Shown: positions 23,004 to 37,345 of the stretch, piece by piece
Layout of the letters: each line of letters begins with the position of its first letter
Numbering within the stretch: position 1 is the stretch's first letter
Assembly: GCF_051014685.1 (NCBI RefSeq)
Contig: NW_027478516.1
Span: 1,054,001 to 1,118,000 of the forward strand
DNA from: Ptiloglossa arizonensis
Lineage: Eukaryota; Arthropoda; Insecta; Hymenoptera; Colletidae
DNA: 64,000 nt
Direction of reading: 5' to 3'
The notes under the pieces: model-generated
What the model was told of the DNA's origin: nothing
Seen by the model: only the letters and a program-made list of their open reading frames with translations
Databases searched by the model: none
Made by a program: the position numbers and the translations under genes

Positions 23004-26000
23004 CCAATAACTGGAATGGCCTAGGGGAAAAGTACACACAACATTGTAATGGGGCGAGTTTCTACTTTCAGGTGCAACAGGAATTTCTCGAGTTCGTCAA
23101 TCCGTTCGCGAGATATGGGAGTTTGAAATTAAGGAACGGTTGAGAAACCATCAAAATTGTCTCAAGTCTGATACTCGAAACCAATAACTACAAAGGCTTA
23201 GGGGAAAAATACACATACCATTGTAATCGGGGGAGTTTCTACTTTCAGATGCAACAGGAATTTCTCGAGTTCGTCAATCCGTTCGCGAGATATGGGAGTT
23301 TGAAGTTAAGGAATGGTTGAGAAACCATCAAAATTTTCGCAAGTGTGATACTCGAAACCAATAACTGGAACGGCCTAGGGGAAAAGTACATACACCATTG
23401 TAATCGGGCAAGTTTCTACTTTCAGAGGCGAAAGGAACTTCTCGAGTACGCCAATCCGTTCGCGAGGTATCGGAGTTTGAAGTTAAGGAATGGTTGAGAA
23501 ACCATCAAAATTTTCGCAAGTCTGATACTCGAAACCAATAACTACAATGGCCTAGGGTAAAAATACACATACCTTTGTAATCGGGAGAGTTTGTACTTTC
23601 AGATGCACGGAAATTTTTCGGATTCGTGAAACCGTTCGCGAAATATCGGAGTTTGGAGTTAAGAGATGGTTGAGAAACCATCAAAATTTTCGCAATTCTA
23701 ATGCTAGAAACGAATAACTGGAATGGCCTAGGGGAAAAGTACACACAACATTGTAATCGGGCGAGTTTCTACTTTCAGATGCAACAGTAATTTCTCGAGT
23801 TCGTCAATCCGTTCGCGAGATATGGGAGTTGTAAGTTAAGGAATGGTTGAGAAACCCTCAAAATTTTCCCAAGTCTGATACTCGAAACCAATAGCTACTA
23901 TGGCCCAGGGCAAAAATACACATACCGTTGTAATCGGGTGAGTTTCTGCTTTCAGATGCGGCAGGAATTTCTCGAGTTCGTCAATCCGTTCGCGAGATAT
24001 GGGAGTTTGAAGTTAAGGAATGGTTGAGGGACCATCAAAATTTTCGCAAGTCTGATACTCGAAACCAATAACAGGAATGGCCTAGGGGAAAAGTACACAC
24101 ACCATTGTAATCTGGCGAGTTTCTACTTTCAGATGCAACAGGAATTTCTCGAGTTCGTCAATCCGTTCGCTAGGTATGGGAGTTTGAAGTTAAGAAATGG
24201 TTGAGAAACCATCAAAATTTTCGCAAGTCTGATACTCGAAACCAATAACTACAATGGCCTAGTGTAAAAATACACATACCGTTGTAATCGTAAGGGCTTG
24301 TACTTTCAGATGCACGGAAATTTTTCGCATTCGTCAAACCGTTCGCGAAATATCGGAGTTTGGAGTTAAGAGATGGTTGAGAAACTATCAAAATTTTCGC
24401 AATTCTGATTCTAGAAACGAATAACTGCAATGGCCTAGGGGAAAAGTACACACACCATTGTAATCGGGCGAGTTTCTACTTCCAGATGCAACAGGAATTT
24501 CTCGAGTTCGTCAATCCGTTCGCGAGATATGGGAGTTTGGATTTAACAGATAGTTGAGAAACCATCAAAATTTTCGCAATTCTGATGCTAGAAACGAATT
24601 ACTGGAATGCCCTAGGGGAAAAGTACATACACCGTTGTAATCGGGCGAGTTTCTCCTTTCAGATGCAACAGGAATTTCTCGAGTTCGTCAATACGATCGC
24701 GAGATATGGGAGTTGGAAATTAAGGAATGGTTGAGAGACCATCAAAATTTTCACAAGTCTGATACTCGAAACCAATAACTGGAACGGCCTAGGGGAAAAG
24801 TACATACACCATTGTAATCGGGCAAGTTTCTACCTTCAGAGGCGACAGGAACTTCTCGAGTACGCCAATCCGTTCGCGAGGTATCGGAGTTTGAAGTTAA
24901 GGAATGGTTGAGAAACCATCAAAATTTTCGCAAGTCTGATACTCGAAACCAATAACTACTCTGGCCTAGGGCAAAAACACACATACCGTTGTAATCGGGC
25001 GAGTTTCTGCTTTTAGATGCAACAGTAATTTCTCGAGTTCGTCAATCCGTTCGCGAGATATGGGTGTTTGAAATTAAGGAACGGTTGAGAAACCATCATA
25101 ATTGTCGCAAGTCTGATATTAGAAACCAATAACTACAAAGGCTTAGGGGAAAAATACACATACCTTTGTAATCGGGGGAGTTTCTACTTTCAGATGCAAC
25201 TGGAATTTCTCGAGTTCGTCAATCCGTTCGCGAGATATGGGAGTTTGAAGTTAAGGAATGCTTGAGAAACCATCAAAATTTTCGCAAAACTGATACTCGA
25301 AACCAATAACTGGAATGGCCTAGGGGAAAAGTACACACAACATTGTAATGGGGCGAGTTTCTACTTTCAGGTGCAACAGGAATTTCTCGAGTTCGTCAAT
25401 CCGTTCGCGAGATATGGGAGTTTGAAATTAAGGAACGGTTGAGAAACCATCAAAATTGTCTCAAGTCTGATACTCGAAACCAATAACTACAAAGGCTTAG
25501 GGGAAAAATACACATACCATTGTAATCGGGGGAGTTTCTACTTTCAGATGCAACAGGAATTTCTCGAGTTCGTCAATCCGTTCGCGAGATATGGGAGTTT
25601 GAAGTTAAGGAATGGTTGAGAAACCATCAAAATTTTCGCAAGTGTGATACTCGAAACCAATAACTACAATGGCCTAGGGCAAAAATACACATACCGTTGT
25701 AATCGGACGAGTTTCTGCTTTCAGACGCAACAGGAATTTCTCGAGTTCGTCAATTCGTTCGCGAGATATGGGAGTTTGAAGTTAAGGAATGCTTGAGAAA
25801 CCATCAAAATTTTCGCAAAACTGATACTCGAAACCAATAACTGGAATGGCCTAGGGGAAAAGTACACACAACATTGTAATGGGGCGAGTTTCTACTTTCA
25901 GGTGCAACAGGAATTTCTCGAGTTCGTCAATCCGTTCGCGAGATATGGGAGTTTGAAATTAAGGAACGGTTGAGAAACCATCAAAATTGTCTCAAGTCTG

Positions 26001-28090
26001 ATACTCGAAACCAATAACTACAAAGGCTTAGGGGAAAAATACACATACCATTGTAATCGGGGGAGTTTCTACTTTCAGATGCAACAGGAATTTCTCGAGT
26101 TCGTCAATCCGTTCGCGAGATATGGGAGTTTGAAGTTAAGGAATGGTTGAGAAACCATCAAAATTTTCGCAAGTGTGATACTCGAAACCAATAACTGGAA
26201 CGGCCTAGGGGAAAAGTACATACACCATTGTAATCGGGCAAGTTTCTACTTTCAGAGGCGAAAGGAACTTCTCGAGTACGCCAATCCGTTCGCGAGGTAT
26301 CGGAGTTTGAAGTTAAGGAATGGTTGAGAAACCATCAAAATTTTCGCAAGTCTGATACTCGAAACCAATAACTACAATGGCCTAGGGTAAAAATACACAT
26401 ACCTTTGTAATCGGGAGAGTTTGTACTTTCAGATGCACGGAAATTTTTCGGATTCGTGAAACCGTTCGCGAAATATCGGAGTTTGGAGTTAAGAGATGGT
26501 TGAGAAACCATCAAAATTTTCGCAATTCTAATGCTAGAAACGAATAACTGGAATGGCCTAGGGGAAAAGTACACACACCATTGTAATCGGGCGAGTTTCT
26601 ACTTTCAGATGCAACAGTAATTTCTCGAGTTCGTCAATCCGTTCGCGAGATATGGGAGTTGGAAGTTAAGGAATGGTTGAGAAACCCTCAAAATTTTCCC
26701 AAGTCTGATACTCGAAACCAATAGCTACTATGGCCCAGGGCAAAAATACACATACCGTTGTAATCGGGTGAGTTTCTGCTTTCAGATGCGGCAGGAATTT
26801 CTCGAGTTCGTCAATCCGTTCGCGAGATATGGGAGTTTGAAGTTAGGGAATGGTTGAGGGACCATCAAAATTTTCGCAAGTCTGATACTCGAAACCAATA
26901 ACAGGAATGGCCTAGGGGAAAAGTACACACACCATTGTAATCTGGCGAGTTTCTACTTTCAGATGCAACAGGAATTTCTCGAGTTCATCAATCCGTTCGC
27001 TAGGTATGGGAGTTTGAAGTTAAGAAATGGTTGAGAAACCATCAAAATTTTCGCAAGTCTGATACTCGAAACCAATAACTACAATGGCCTAGTGTAAAAA
27101 TACACATACCGTTGTAATCGTGAGGGCTTGTACTTTCAGATGCACGGAAATTTTTCGCATTCGTCAAACCGTTCGCGAAATATCGGAGTTTGGAGTTAAG
27201 AGATGGTTGAGAAACTATCAAAATTTTCGCAATTCTGATTCTAGAAACGAATAACTGCAATGGCCTAGGGGAAAAGTACACACACCATTGTAATCGGGCG
27301 AGTTTCTACTTCCAGATGCAACAGGAATTTCTCGAGTTCGTCAATCCGTTCGCGAGATATGGGAGTTTGGATTTAACAGATAGTTGAGAAACCATCAAAA
27401 TTTTCGCAATTCTGATGCTAGAAACGAATTACTGGAATGCCCTAGGGGAAAAGTACATACACCGTTGTAATCGGGCGAGTTTCTCCTTTCAGATGCAACA
27501 GGAATTTCTCGAGTTCGTCAATCCGATCGCGAGATATGGGAGTTGGAAATTAAGGAATGGTTGAGAGACCATCAAAATTTTCACAAGTCTGATACTCGAA
27601 ACCAATAACTGGAACGGCCTAGGGGAAAAGTACATACACCATTGTAATCGGGCAAGTTTCTACCTTCAGAGGCGACAGGAACTTCTCGAGTACGCCAATC
27701 CGTTCGCGAGGTATCGGAGTTTGAAGTTAAGGAATGGTTGAGAAACCATCAAAATTTTCGCAAGTCTGATACTCGAAACCAATAACTACTCTGGCCTAGG
27801 GCAAAAACACACATACCGTTGTAATCGGGCGAGTTTCTGCTTTTAGATGCAACAGTAATTTCTCGAGTTCGTCAATCCGTTCGCGAGATATGGGGGTTTG
27901 AAATTAAGGAACGGTTGAGAAACCATCATAATTGTCGCAAGTCTGATATTAGAAACCAATAACTACAAAGGCTTAGGGGAAAAATACGCATACCTTTGTA
28001 ATCGGGGGAGTTTCTACTTTCAGATGCAACTGGAATTTCTCGAGTTCGTCAATCCGTTCGCGAGATATGGGAGTTTGAAGTTAAGGAATG
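22860..28090. repeat. 16-monomer duplication, 2,830-bp offset, interrupted by an extra trimer
   Basis: Markers at 22,892 (CAGACG), 23,072 (GGTGCAAC), the type A units near 23.5 and 24.2 kb and later landmarks recur 2,830 bp downstream at 25,722, 25,902, 26.3 and 27.0 kb. Homology covers about 22.86-25.26 kb and 25.69-28.09 kb. Between the two lies a 531-bp trimer (GTGCAAC at 25,371 and 25,902). The type A unit near 23.5 kb also matches 17.85 kb at offset 5,657. Few substitutions were noticed, e.g. CGTAAGGGC at 24.29 kb against CGTGAGGGC at 27.12 kb. Confidence 0.83.
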
Positions 28091-28759
28091 TTTGAGAAAC
28101 CATCACAATTTTCGCAAGTCTGATACTCGAAACCAATAACTACTATGGCCTAGGGCAAAAATACACATACCGTTGTAATCGGACGAGTTTCTGCTTTCAG
28201 ATCCAACAGGAATTTCTCGAGTTCGTCAATTCGTTCGCTAGATATGGGAGTTTGAAGTTAAGGAATGGTTGAGAAACCGTCAAAATTTTCACAAAACTGA
28301 TACTCGAAACCAATAACTGGAATGGCCTAGGGGAAAAGTACACACACCATTGTAATGGGGCGAGTTTCTACTTTCAGATGCAACAGGAAATCCTCGAGTT
28401 CGTCAATCCGTTCGCGAGATATGGGAGTTTGAAGTTAAGGAACGGTTGAGAAACCATCAAAACTTTCGCAATTCTGATGCTAGAAACGAATAACTGGAAT
28501 GACCTAGGGGAAAAGTACATACACCATTGTAATCGGGCAAGTTTCTACTTTCAGAGGCGACAGGAACTTCTCGAGTACGCCAATCCGTTCGCGAGGTATC
28601 GGAGTTTGAAGTTAAGGAATGGTTGAGAACCATCAAAATTTTCGCAAGTCTGATATTCGAAACAAATAACTACTATGGTCTAGGGCCAAAATACACATAC
28701 CGTTGTAATCGGGCGAGTTTCTGCTTTTAGATGCAACAGGAATTTCTCGAGTTCGTCAA

Positions 28760-30834
28760 TCCGTTCGCGAGATATGGGGGTTTGAAATTAAGGAACGGTT
28801 GAGAAACCATCAAAATTGTCGCAAGTCTGATATTCGAAACCAATAACTACAAAGGCTTAGGGGAAAAGTACTCATACCTTTGTAATCGGGGGAGTTTCTA
28901 CTTTCAGATGCAACAGGAATTTCTCGAGTTCGTCAATCCGTTCGCGAGATATGGGAGTTTGAAGTTAAGGAATGGTTGAGAAACCATCAAAATTTTCGCA
29001 AGTGTGATACTCGAAACCAATAACTGGAACGGCCTAGGGGAAAAGTACATACACCATTGTAATCGGGCAAGTTTCTACTTTCAGAGGCGACAGGAACTTC
29101 TCGAGTACGCCAATCCGTTCGCGAGGTATCGGAGTTTGAAGTTAAGGAATGGTTGAGAACCATCAAAATTTTCGCAAGTCTGATACTCGAAACCAATAAC
29201 TACTATGGTCTAGGGCCAAAATACACATACCGTTGTAATCGGGCGAGTTTCTACTTTCAGATGCAACAGGAAATAATCGAGTTCGTCAATCCGTTCGCGA
29301 GATATGGGGGTTTGAAATTAAGGAACGGTTGAGAAACAATCAAAATTGTCGCAAGTCTGATATTAGAAACCAATAACTACAAAGGCTTAGGGGAAAAATA
29401 CACATACCTTTGTAATCGGGGGAGTTTCTACTTTCAGATGCTACAGGAATTTCTCGAGTTCGTCAATCCGTTCGCTAGATATGGGAGTTTGAAGTTAAGG
29501 AATGGTTGAGAAACCGTCAAAATTTTCACAAAACTGATACTCGAAACCAATAACTGGAATGGCCTAGGGGAAAAGTACACACACCATTGTAATGGGGCGA
29601 GTTTCTACTTTCAGATGCAACAGGAAATCCTCGAGTTCGTCAATCCGTTCGCGAGATATGGGAGTTTGAAGTTAAGGAACGGTTGAGAAACCATCAAAAC
29701 TTTCGCAATTCTGATGCTAGAAACGAATAACTGGAATGACCTAGGGGAAAAGTACATACACCATTGTAATCGGGCAAGTTTCTACTTTCAGAGGCGACAG
29801 GAACTTCTCGAGTACGCCAATCCGTTCGCGAGATATGGGGGTTTGAAATTAAGGAACGGTTGAGAAACCATCAAAATTGTCGCAAGTCTGATATTCGAAA
29901 CCAATAACTACAAAGGCTTAGGGGAAAAGTACTCATACCTTTGTAATCGGGGGAGTTTCTACTTTCAGATGCAACAGGAATTTCTCGAGTTCGTCAATCC
30001 GTTCGCGAGATATGGGAGTTTGAAGTTAAGGAATGGTTGAGAAACCATCAAAATTTTCGCAAGTGTGATACTCGAAACCAATAACTGGAACGGCCTAGGG
30101 GAAAAGTACATACACCATTGTAATCGGGCAAGTTTCTACTTTCAGAGGCGACAGGAACTTCTCGAGTACGCCAATCCGTTCGCGAGGTATCGGAGTTTGA
30201 AGTTAAGGAATGGTTGAGAACCATCAAAATTTTCGCAAGTCTGATACTCGAAACCAATAACTACTATGGTCTAGGGCCAAAATACACATACCGTTGTAAT
30301 CGGGCGAGTTTCTACTTTCAGATGCAACAGGAAATAATCGAGTTCGTCAATCCGTTCGCGAGATATGGGGGTTTGAAATTAAGGAACGGTTGAGAAACAA
30401 TCAAAATTGTCGCAAGTCTGATATTAGAAACCAATAACTACAAAGGCTTAGGGGAAAAATACACATACCTTTGTAATCGGGGGAGTTTCTACTTTCAGAT
30501 GCTACAGGAATTTCTCGAGTTCGTCAATCCGTTCGCTAGATATGGGAGTTTGAAGTTAAGGAATGGTTGAGAAACCGTCAAAATTTTCACAAAACTGATA
30601 CTCGAAACCAATAACTGGAATGGCCTAGGGGAAAAGTACACACACCATTGTAATGGGGCGAGTTTCTGCTTTCAGATGCAACAGGAAATCCTCGAGTTCG
30701 TCAATCCGTTCGCGAGATATGGGAGTTTGAAGTTAAGGAACGGTTGAGAAACCATCAAAACTTTCGCAATTCTGATGCTAGAAACGAATAACTGGAATGA
30801 CCTAGGGGAAAAGTACATACACCATTGTAATCGG
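28760..30834. repeat. Hexamer HOR in two copies, 1,061-bp offset
   Basis: Copy 1 is about 28,760-29,820 and copy 2 about 29,821-30,834. Both contain TATGGGGGTTTG, AGTACTCATACC, a type C monomer one base short (GGTTGAGAACC instead of GGTTGAGAAACC), AAATAATCGAG and GATGCTACAGG. The missing base explains 1,061 rather than 1,062 bp. An additional GGTTGAGAACC copy at 28,621 lies just upstream. The same ordered markers head the 3.9-kb HOR starting at 51.75 kb. Confidence 0.85.
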
Positions 30835-31259
30835 GGGAGTTTCTACTTTCAGATGCAACAGGAATTTCTCGAGTTCGTCAATCCGTTAGCGAGATATGGG
30901 AGTTTGAAATTAAGGAACGGTTGAGAAACCATCAAAATTGTCGCAAGTCTGATACTCGAAACCAATAACTACTATGGCCTAGGGCAAAAATACACATACC
31001 GTTGTAATCGGGCGAGTTTCTGCTTTTAGATGCAACAGGAATTTCTCGAGTTCGTCAATCCGTTCGCGAGATATGGGAGTTTGAAATTAAGGAACGGTTG
31101 AGGAACCATCAAAATTGTCGCAAGTCTGATACTCGAAACCAATAACTACAAAGGCTTAGGGGAAAAATACACATACCTTTGTAATCGGGGGAGTTTCTAC
31201 TTTCAGATGCTACAGGAATTTCTCGAGTTCGTCAATCCGTTCGCGAGATATGGGTGTTT

Positions 31260-34200
31260 GAAGTTAAGGAATGTTTGAGAAACCATCAAAATTTTCGCAA
31301 AACTGATACTCGAACACAATAACTGGAATGGCCGAGGGGAAAAGTACACACACCATTGTAATGGGGCGAGTTTCTACTTTCAGATGCAACAGGAATTCCT
31401 CGAGTTTGTCAATCCGTTCGCGAGATATGGGAGATTGAAGTTAAGGAATGGTTGAGAGACCATCACAATTTTCGCAAGTCTGATACTCGAAACCAATAAC
31501 TGGAATGGCCTAGGGCAAAAATACACATACCGTTGTAATCGGACGAGTTTCTGCTTTCAGATGCAACAGGAATTTCTCGAGTTCGTCAATCCGTTCGCGA
31601 GATATGGGAGTTTGAAATTAAGGAAAGGTTGAGAAACCATCAAAATTGTCGCAAGTCTGATACTCGAAACCAATAACTACAAAGGCTTAGGGGAAAAATA
31701 CACATACCTTTGTAATCGGGGGAGTTTCTACTTTCAGATGCAACAGGAATTTCTCGAGTTCGTCAATCCGATCGCGAGATATGGGAGTTTGAAGTTAAGG
31801 AATGCTTGAGAAACCATCAAAATTTTCGCAAAACTGATACTCGAAACCAATAACTGGAATGGCCTAGGGGAAAAGTACACACAACATTGTAATAGGGCGA
31901 GTTTCTACTTTCAGATGCAACAGGAATTTCTCGAGTTCGTCAATCCGTTCGCGAGATATGGGAGTTTGAAGTTAAGGAATGGTTGAGAAACCATCAAAAT
32001 TTTCGCAAGTGTGATACTCGAAACCAATAACTGGAATGGCCTAGGGGAAAAGTACACACAACATTGTAATGGGGCGAGTTTCTACTTTCAGGTGCAACAG
32101 GAATTTCTCGAGTTCGTCAAACCGTTCGCGAGATATGGGAGTTTGAAATTAAGGAACGGTTGAGAAACCATCAAAATTGTCGCAAGTCTGATACTCGAAA
32201 CCAATAACTACAACAGCTTAGGGGAAAAATACACATACCTTTGTAATCGGGGGAGTTTCTACTTTCAGATGCAACAGGAATTTCTCGAGTTCGTCAATCC
32301 GTTAGCGAGATATGGGAGTTTGAAATTAAGGAACGGTTGAGAAACCATCAAAATTGTCGCAAGTCTGATACTCGAAACCAATAACTACTATGGCCTAGGG
32401 CAAAAATACACATACCGTTGTAATCGGGCGAGTTTCTGCTTTTAGATGCAACAGGAATTTCTCGAGTTCGTCAATCCGTTCGCGAGATATGGGAGTTTGA
32501 AATTAAGGAACGGTTGAGGAACCATCAAAATTGTCGCAAGTCTGATACTCGAAACCAATAACTACAAAGGCTTAGGGGAAAAATACACATACCTTTGTAA
32601 TCGGGGGAGTTTCTACTTTCAGATGCAACAGGAATTTCTCGAGTTCGTCAATCCGATCTCGAGATATGGGAGTTTGAAGTTAAGGAATGCTTGAGAAACC
32701 ATCAAAATTTTCGCAAAACTGATACTCGAAACCAATAACTGGAATGGCCTAGGGGAAAAGTACACACAACATTGTAATGGGGCGAGTTTCTACTTTCAGA
32801 TGCAACAGGAATTTCTCGAGTTCGTCAATCCGTTCGCGAGATATGGGAGTTTGAAGTTAAGGAATGGTTGAGAAACCATCAAAATTTTCGCAAGTGTGAT
32901 ACTCGAAACCAATAACTGGAACGGCCTAGGGGAACAGTACATACACCATTGTAATCGGGCAAGTTTCTACTTTCAGAGGCGACAGGAACTTCTCGAGTAC
33001 GCCAATCCGTTCGCGAGGTATCGGAGTTTGAAGTTAAGGAATGGTTGAGAAACCATCAAAACTTTCGCAAGTCCGATACTCGAAACCAATAACTACTATG
33101 GCCTAGGGCAAAAATACACATACCGTTGTAATCGGACGAGTTTCTGGTTTCAGATGCAACAGGAATTTCTCGAGTTCGTGAATCCGTTCGCGAGATATGG
33201 GAGTTTGAAGTTAAGGAATGGTTGAGATACCATCACAATTTTCGCAAGTCTGATACTCGAAGCCAATAACTACCATGGCCTAGGGGAAAAACGCACATGC
33301 CTTTGTAATCGGTCGAGTTTCTACTTTCAGATGCAACAGGAAATAATCGAGTTCGTCAATCCGTTCGCGTGATATGGGAGTTTGAAGTTAAGGAACGGTT
33401 GAGAAACCATCAAAATTGTCGCAAATCTGATACTCGAAACCAATAACTACAAAGGCTTAGGGGAAAAATACACATACCTTTGTAATCGGGGGAGTTTCTA
33501 CTTTCAGATGCAACAGGAATTTCTCGAGTTCGTCAATCCGATCGCGCGATATGTGAGTTTGAAGTTAAGGAATGCTTGAGAAACCATCAAAATTTTCGCA
33601 AAACTGATACTCGAAACCAATAACTGGAATGGCCTAGGGGAAAAGTACACACAACATTGTAATGGGGCGAGTTTCTACTTTCAGATGCAACAGGAATTTC
33701 TCGAGTTCGTCAATCCGTTCGCGAGATATGGGAGTTTGAAATTAAGGAACGGTTGAGAAACCATCAAAATTGTCGCAAGTCTGATACTCGAAACCAATAA
33801 CTACTATGGCCTAGGGCAAAAATACACATACCGTTGTAATCGGGCGAGTTTCTGCTTTTAGATGCAACAGGAATTTCTCGAGTTCGTCAATCCGTTCGCG
33901 TGATATGGGGGTTTGAAATTAAGGAACGGTTGAGAAACCATCAAAATTGTCGCAAGTCTGATATTAGAAACCAATAACTACAAAGGTTTAGGGGAAAAAT
34001 ACACATACCTTTGTAATCGGGGGAGTTTCTACTTTCAGATGCAACAGGAATTTCTCGAGTTCGTCAATCCGTTCGCGAGATATGGGAGTTTGAAGTTAAG
34101 GAATGTTTGAGAAACCATCAAAATTTTCGCAAGTCTGATACTCGAAACCAATAACTACTATGGCCTAGGGCAAAAATACACATACCGTTGTAATCGGACG

Positions 34201-37200
34201 AGTTTCTGCTTTCAGATGAAACAGGAATTTCTCGAGTTCGTCAATTCGTTCGCGAGATATGGGAGTTTGAAGTTAAGGAATGCTTGAGAAACCATCAAAA
34301 TTTTTGCAAAACTGATACTCGAAACCAATAACTAGAATGGCCTAGGGGAAAAGTACACACACCATTGTAATGGGTCGAGTTTCTACTTTCAGATGCAACA
34401 GGAATTCCTCGAGTTCGTCAATCCGTTCCCGAGATATGGGAGTTTGAAGTTAAGGAATGATTGAGAAACCATCAAAACTTTCGCAATGCTGATGCTAGAA
34501 ACGAATAACTGGAATGACCTAGGCAAAAAGTACACACACGATTGTAATCGGTCGACTTTCTACTTTCAGAAGCTACAGGTAATAATCGAATTCGTCAATC
34601 CGTTCGCGAGATATGGCAGTTTGAAGTTAAGGAATGCTTGAGAAACCATCAAAATTTTTGCAAAACTGATACTCGAAACCAATAACTAGAATGGCCTAGG
34701 GGAAAAGTACACACACCATTGTAATGGGGCGAGTTTCTACTTTCAGACGCAACAGGAATTTCTCGAGTTCGTCAATCCGTTCGCGAGATATGGGAGTTTG
34801 AAGTTAAGGAATGGTTGAGAAACCATCAAAATTTTCGCAAGTGTGATACTCGAAACCAATAACTGGAACGGCCTAGGGGAAAAGTACATACACCATTGTA
34901 ATCGGGCAAGTTTCTACTTTCAGAGGCGACAGGAACTTCTCGAGTACGCCAATCCGTTCGCGAGGTATCGGAGTTTGAAGTTAAGGAATGGTTGAGAAAC
35001 CATCAAAATTTTCGCAAGTCTGATACTCGAAACCAATAACTAGTATGGCCTAGGGCAAAAATACACATACCGTTGTAATCGGGCGAGTTTCTGCTTTTAG
35101 ATACAACAGGAATTTCTCGAGTTCGTCAATCCGTTCGCGAGATATGTGGGTTTGAAATTAAGGAACGGTTGAGAAACCATCAAAATTGTCGCAAGTCTGA
35201 TATTCGAAACCAATAACTACAAAGGCTTAGGGGAAAAATACACATACCTTTGTAATCGGGGGAGTTTCTACTTTCAGATGCAACAGGAATTTCTCGAGTT
35301 CGTCAATCCGTTCGCGAGATATGGGAGTTTGAATTTAAGGAATGTTTGAGAAACCATCAAAATTTTCGCAAAACTGATACTCGAACACAATAACTGGAAT
35401 GGCCGAGGGGAAAAGTACACACACCATTGTAATGGGGCGAGTTTCTACTTTCAGATGCAACAGGAATTCCTCAAGTTCGTCAAGCCGTTCGCGAGATATT
35501 GGAGATTGAAGTTAAGGAATGGTTGAGAGACCATCACAATTTTCGCAAGTCTGATACTCGAAACCAATAACTGGAATGGCCTAGGGCAAAAATACACACA
35601 CCGTTGTAATCGGACGAGTTTCTGCTTTCAGATGCAACAGGAATTTCTCGAGTTCGTCAATCCGTTCGCGAGATATGGGAGTTTGAAATTAAGGAAAGGT
35701 TGAGAAACCATCAAAATTGTCGCAAGTCTGATACTCGAAACCAATAACTACAAAGGCTTAGGGGAAAAATACACATACCATTGTAATCGGGGGAGTTTCT
35801 ACTTTCAGATGCAACAGGAATTTCTCGAGTTCGTCAATCCGATCGCGAGATATGGGAGTTTGAAGTTAAGGAATGCTTGAGAAACCATCAAAATTTTCGC
35901 AAAACTGATACTCGAAACCAATAACTGGAATGGCCTAGGGGAAAAGTACACACAACATTGTAATAGGGCGAGTTTCTACTTTCAGATGCAACAGGAATTT
36001 CTCGAGTTCGTCAATCCGTTCGCGAGATATGGGAGTTTGAAGTTAAGGAATGGTTGAGAAACCATCAAAATTTTCGCAAGTGTGATACTCGAAACCAATA
36101 ACTGGAATGGCCTAGGGGAAAAGTACACACAACATTGTAATGGGGCGAGTTTCTACTTTCAGGTGCAACAGGAATTTCTCGAGTTCGTCAAACCGTTCGC
36201 GAGATATGGGAGTTTGAAATTAAGGAACGGTTGAGAAACCATCAAAATTGTCGCAAGTCTGATACTCGAAACCAATAACTACAACAGCTTAGGGGAAAAA
36301 TACACATACCTTTGTAATCGGGGGAGTTTCTACTTTCAGATGCAACAGGAATTTCTCGAGTTCGTCAATCCGTTCGCGAGATATGGGAGTTTGAAATTAA
36401 GGAACGGTTGAGAAACCATCAAAATTGTCGCAAGTCTGATACTCGAAACCAATAACTACTATGGCCTAGGGCAAAAATACACATACCGTTGTAATCGGGC
36501 GAGTTTCTGCTTTTAGATGCAACAGGAATTTCTCGAGTTCGTCAATCCGTTCGCGAGATATGGGAGTTTGAAATTAAGGAACGGTTGAGGAACCATCAAA
36601 ATTGTCGCAAGTCTGATACTCGAAACCAATAACTACAAAGGCTTAGGGGAAAAATACACATACCTTTGTAATCGGGGGAGTTTCTACTTTCAGATGCAAC
36701 AGGAATTTCTCGAGTTCGTCAATCCGATCGCGAGATATGGGAGTTTGAAGTTAAGGAATGCTTGAGAAACCATCAAAATTTTCGCAAAACTGATACTCGA
36801 AACCAATAACTGGAATGGCCTAGGGGAAAAGTACACACAACATTGTAATGGGGCGAGTTTCTACTTTCAGATGCAACAGGAATTTCTCGAGTTCGTCAAT
36901 CCGTTCGCGAGATATGGGAGTTTGAAGTTAAGGAGTGGTTGAAAAACCATCAAAATTTTCGCAAGTGTGATACTCGAAACCAATAACTGGAACGGCCTAG
37001 GGGAACAGTACATACACCATTGTAATCGGGCAAGTTTCTACTTTCAGATGCGACAGGAACTTCTCGAGTACGCCAATCCGTTCGCGAGGTATCGGAGTTT
37101 GAAGTTAAGGAATGGTTGAGAAACCATCAAAACTTTCGCAAGTCCGATACTCGAAACCAATAACTACTATGGCCTAGGGCAAAAATACACATACCGTTGT

Positions 37201-37345
37201 AATCGGACGAGTTTCTGGTTTCAGATGCAACAGGAATTTCTCGAGTTCGTGAATCCGTTCGCGAGATATGGGAGTTTGAAGTTAAGGAATGGTTGAGATA
37301 CCATCACAATTTTCGCAAGTCTGATACTCGAAGCCAATAACTACT
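31260..37345. repeat. 23-monomer HOR, 4,071-bp offset: one full unit plus half a second
   Basis: Three markers recur exactly 4,071 bp apart (23 x 177): CGAACACAATAACTGG with GGCCGAGGGG at 31,311 and 35,382, AGGAAAGGTTGAG at 31,621 and 35,692, and GGAACAGTACATACACC at 32,931 and 37,002. Copy 1 is 31,260-35,330 and copy 2 runs from 35,331 until it diverges after GAAGCCAATAACTAC, near 33,275 and 37,346. Differences are scattered, for example TTTGTCAATCCG near 31.43 kb against TTCGTCAAGCCG near 35.48 kb. Within copy 1, GTTAGCGAG at 30,885 and 32,301 marks an older eight-monomer (1,416-bp) offset. Confidence 0.87.
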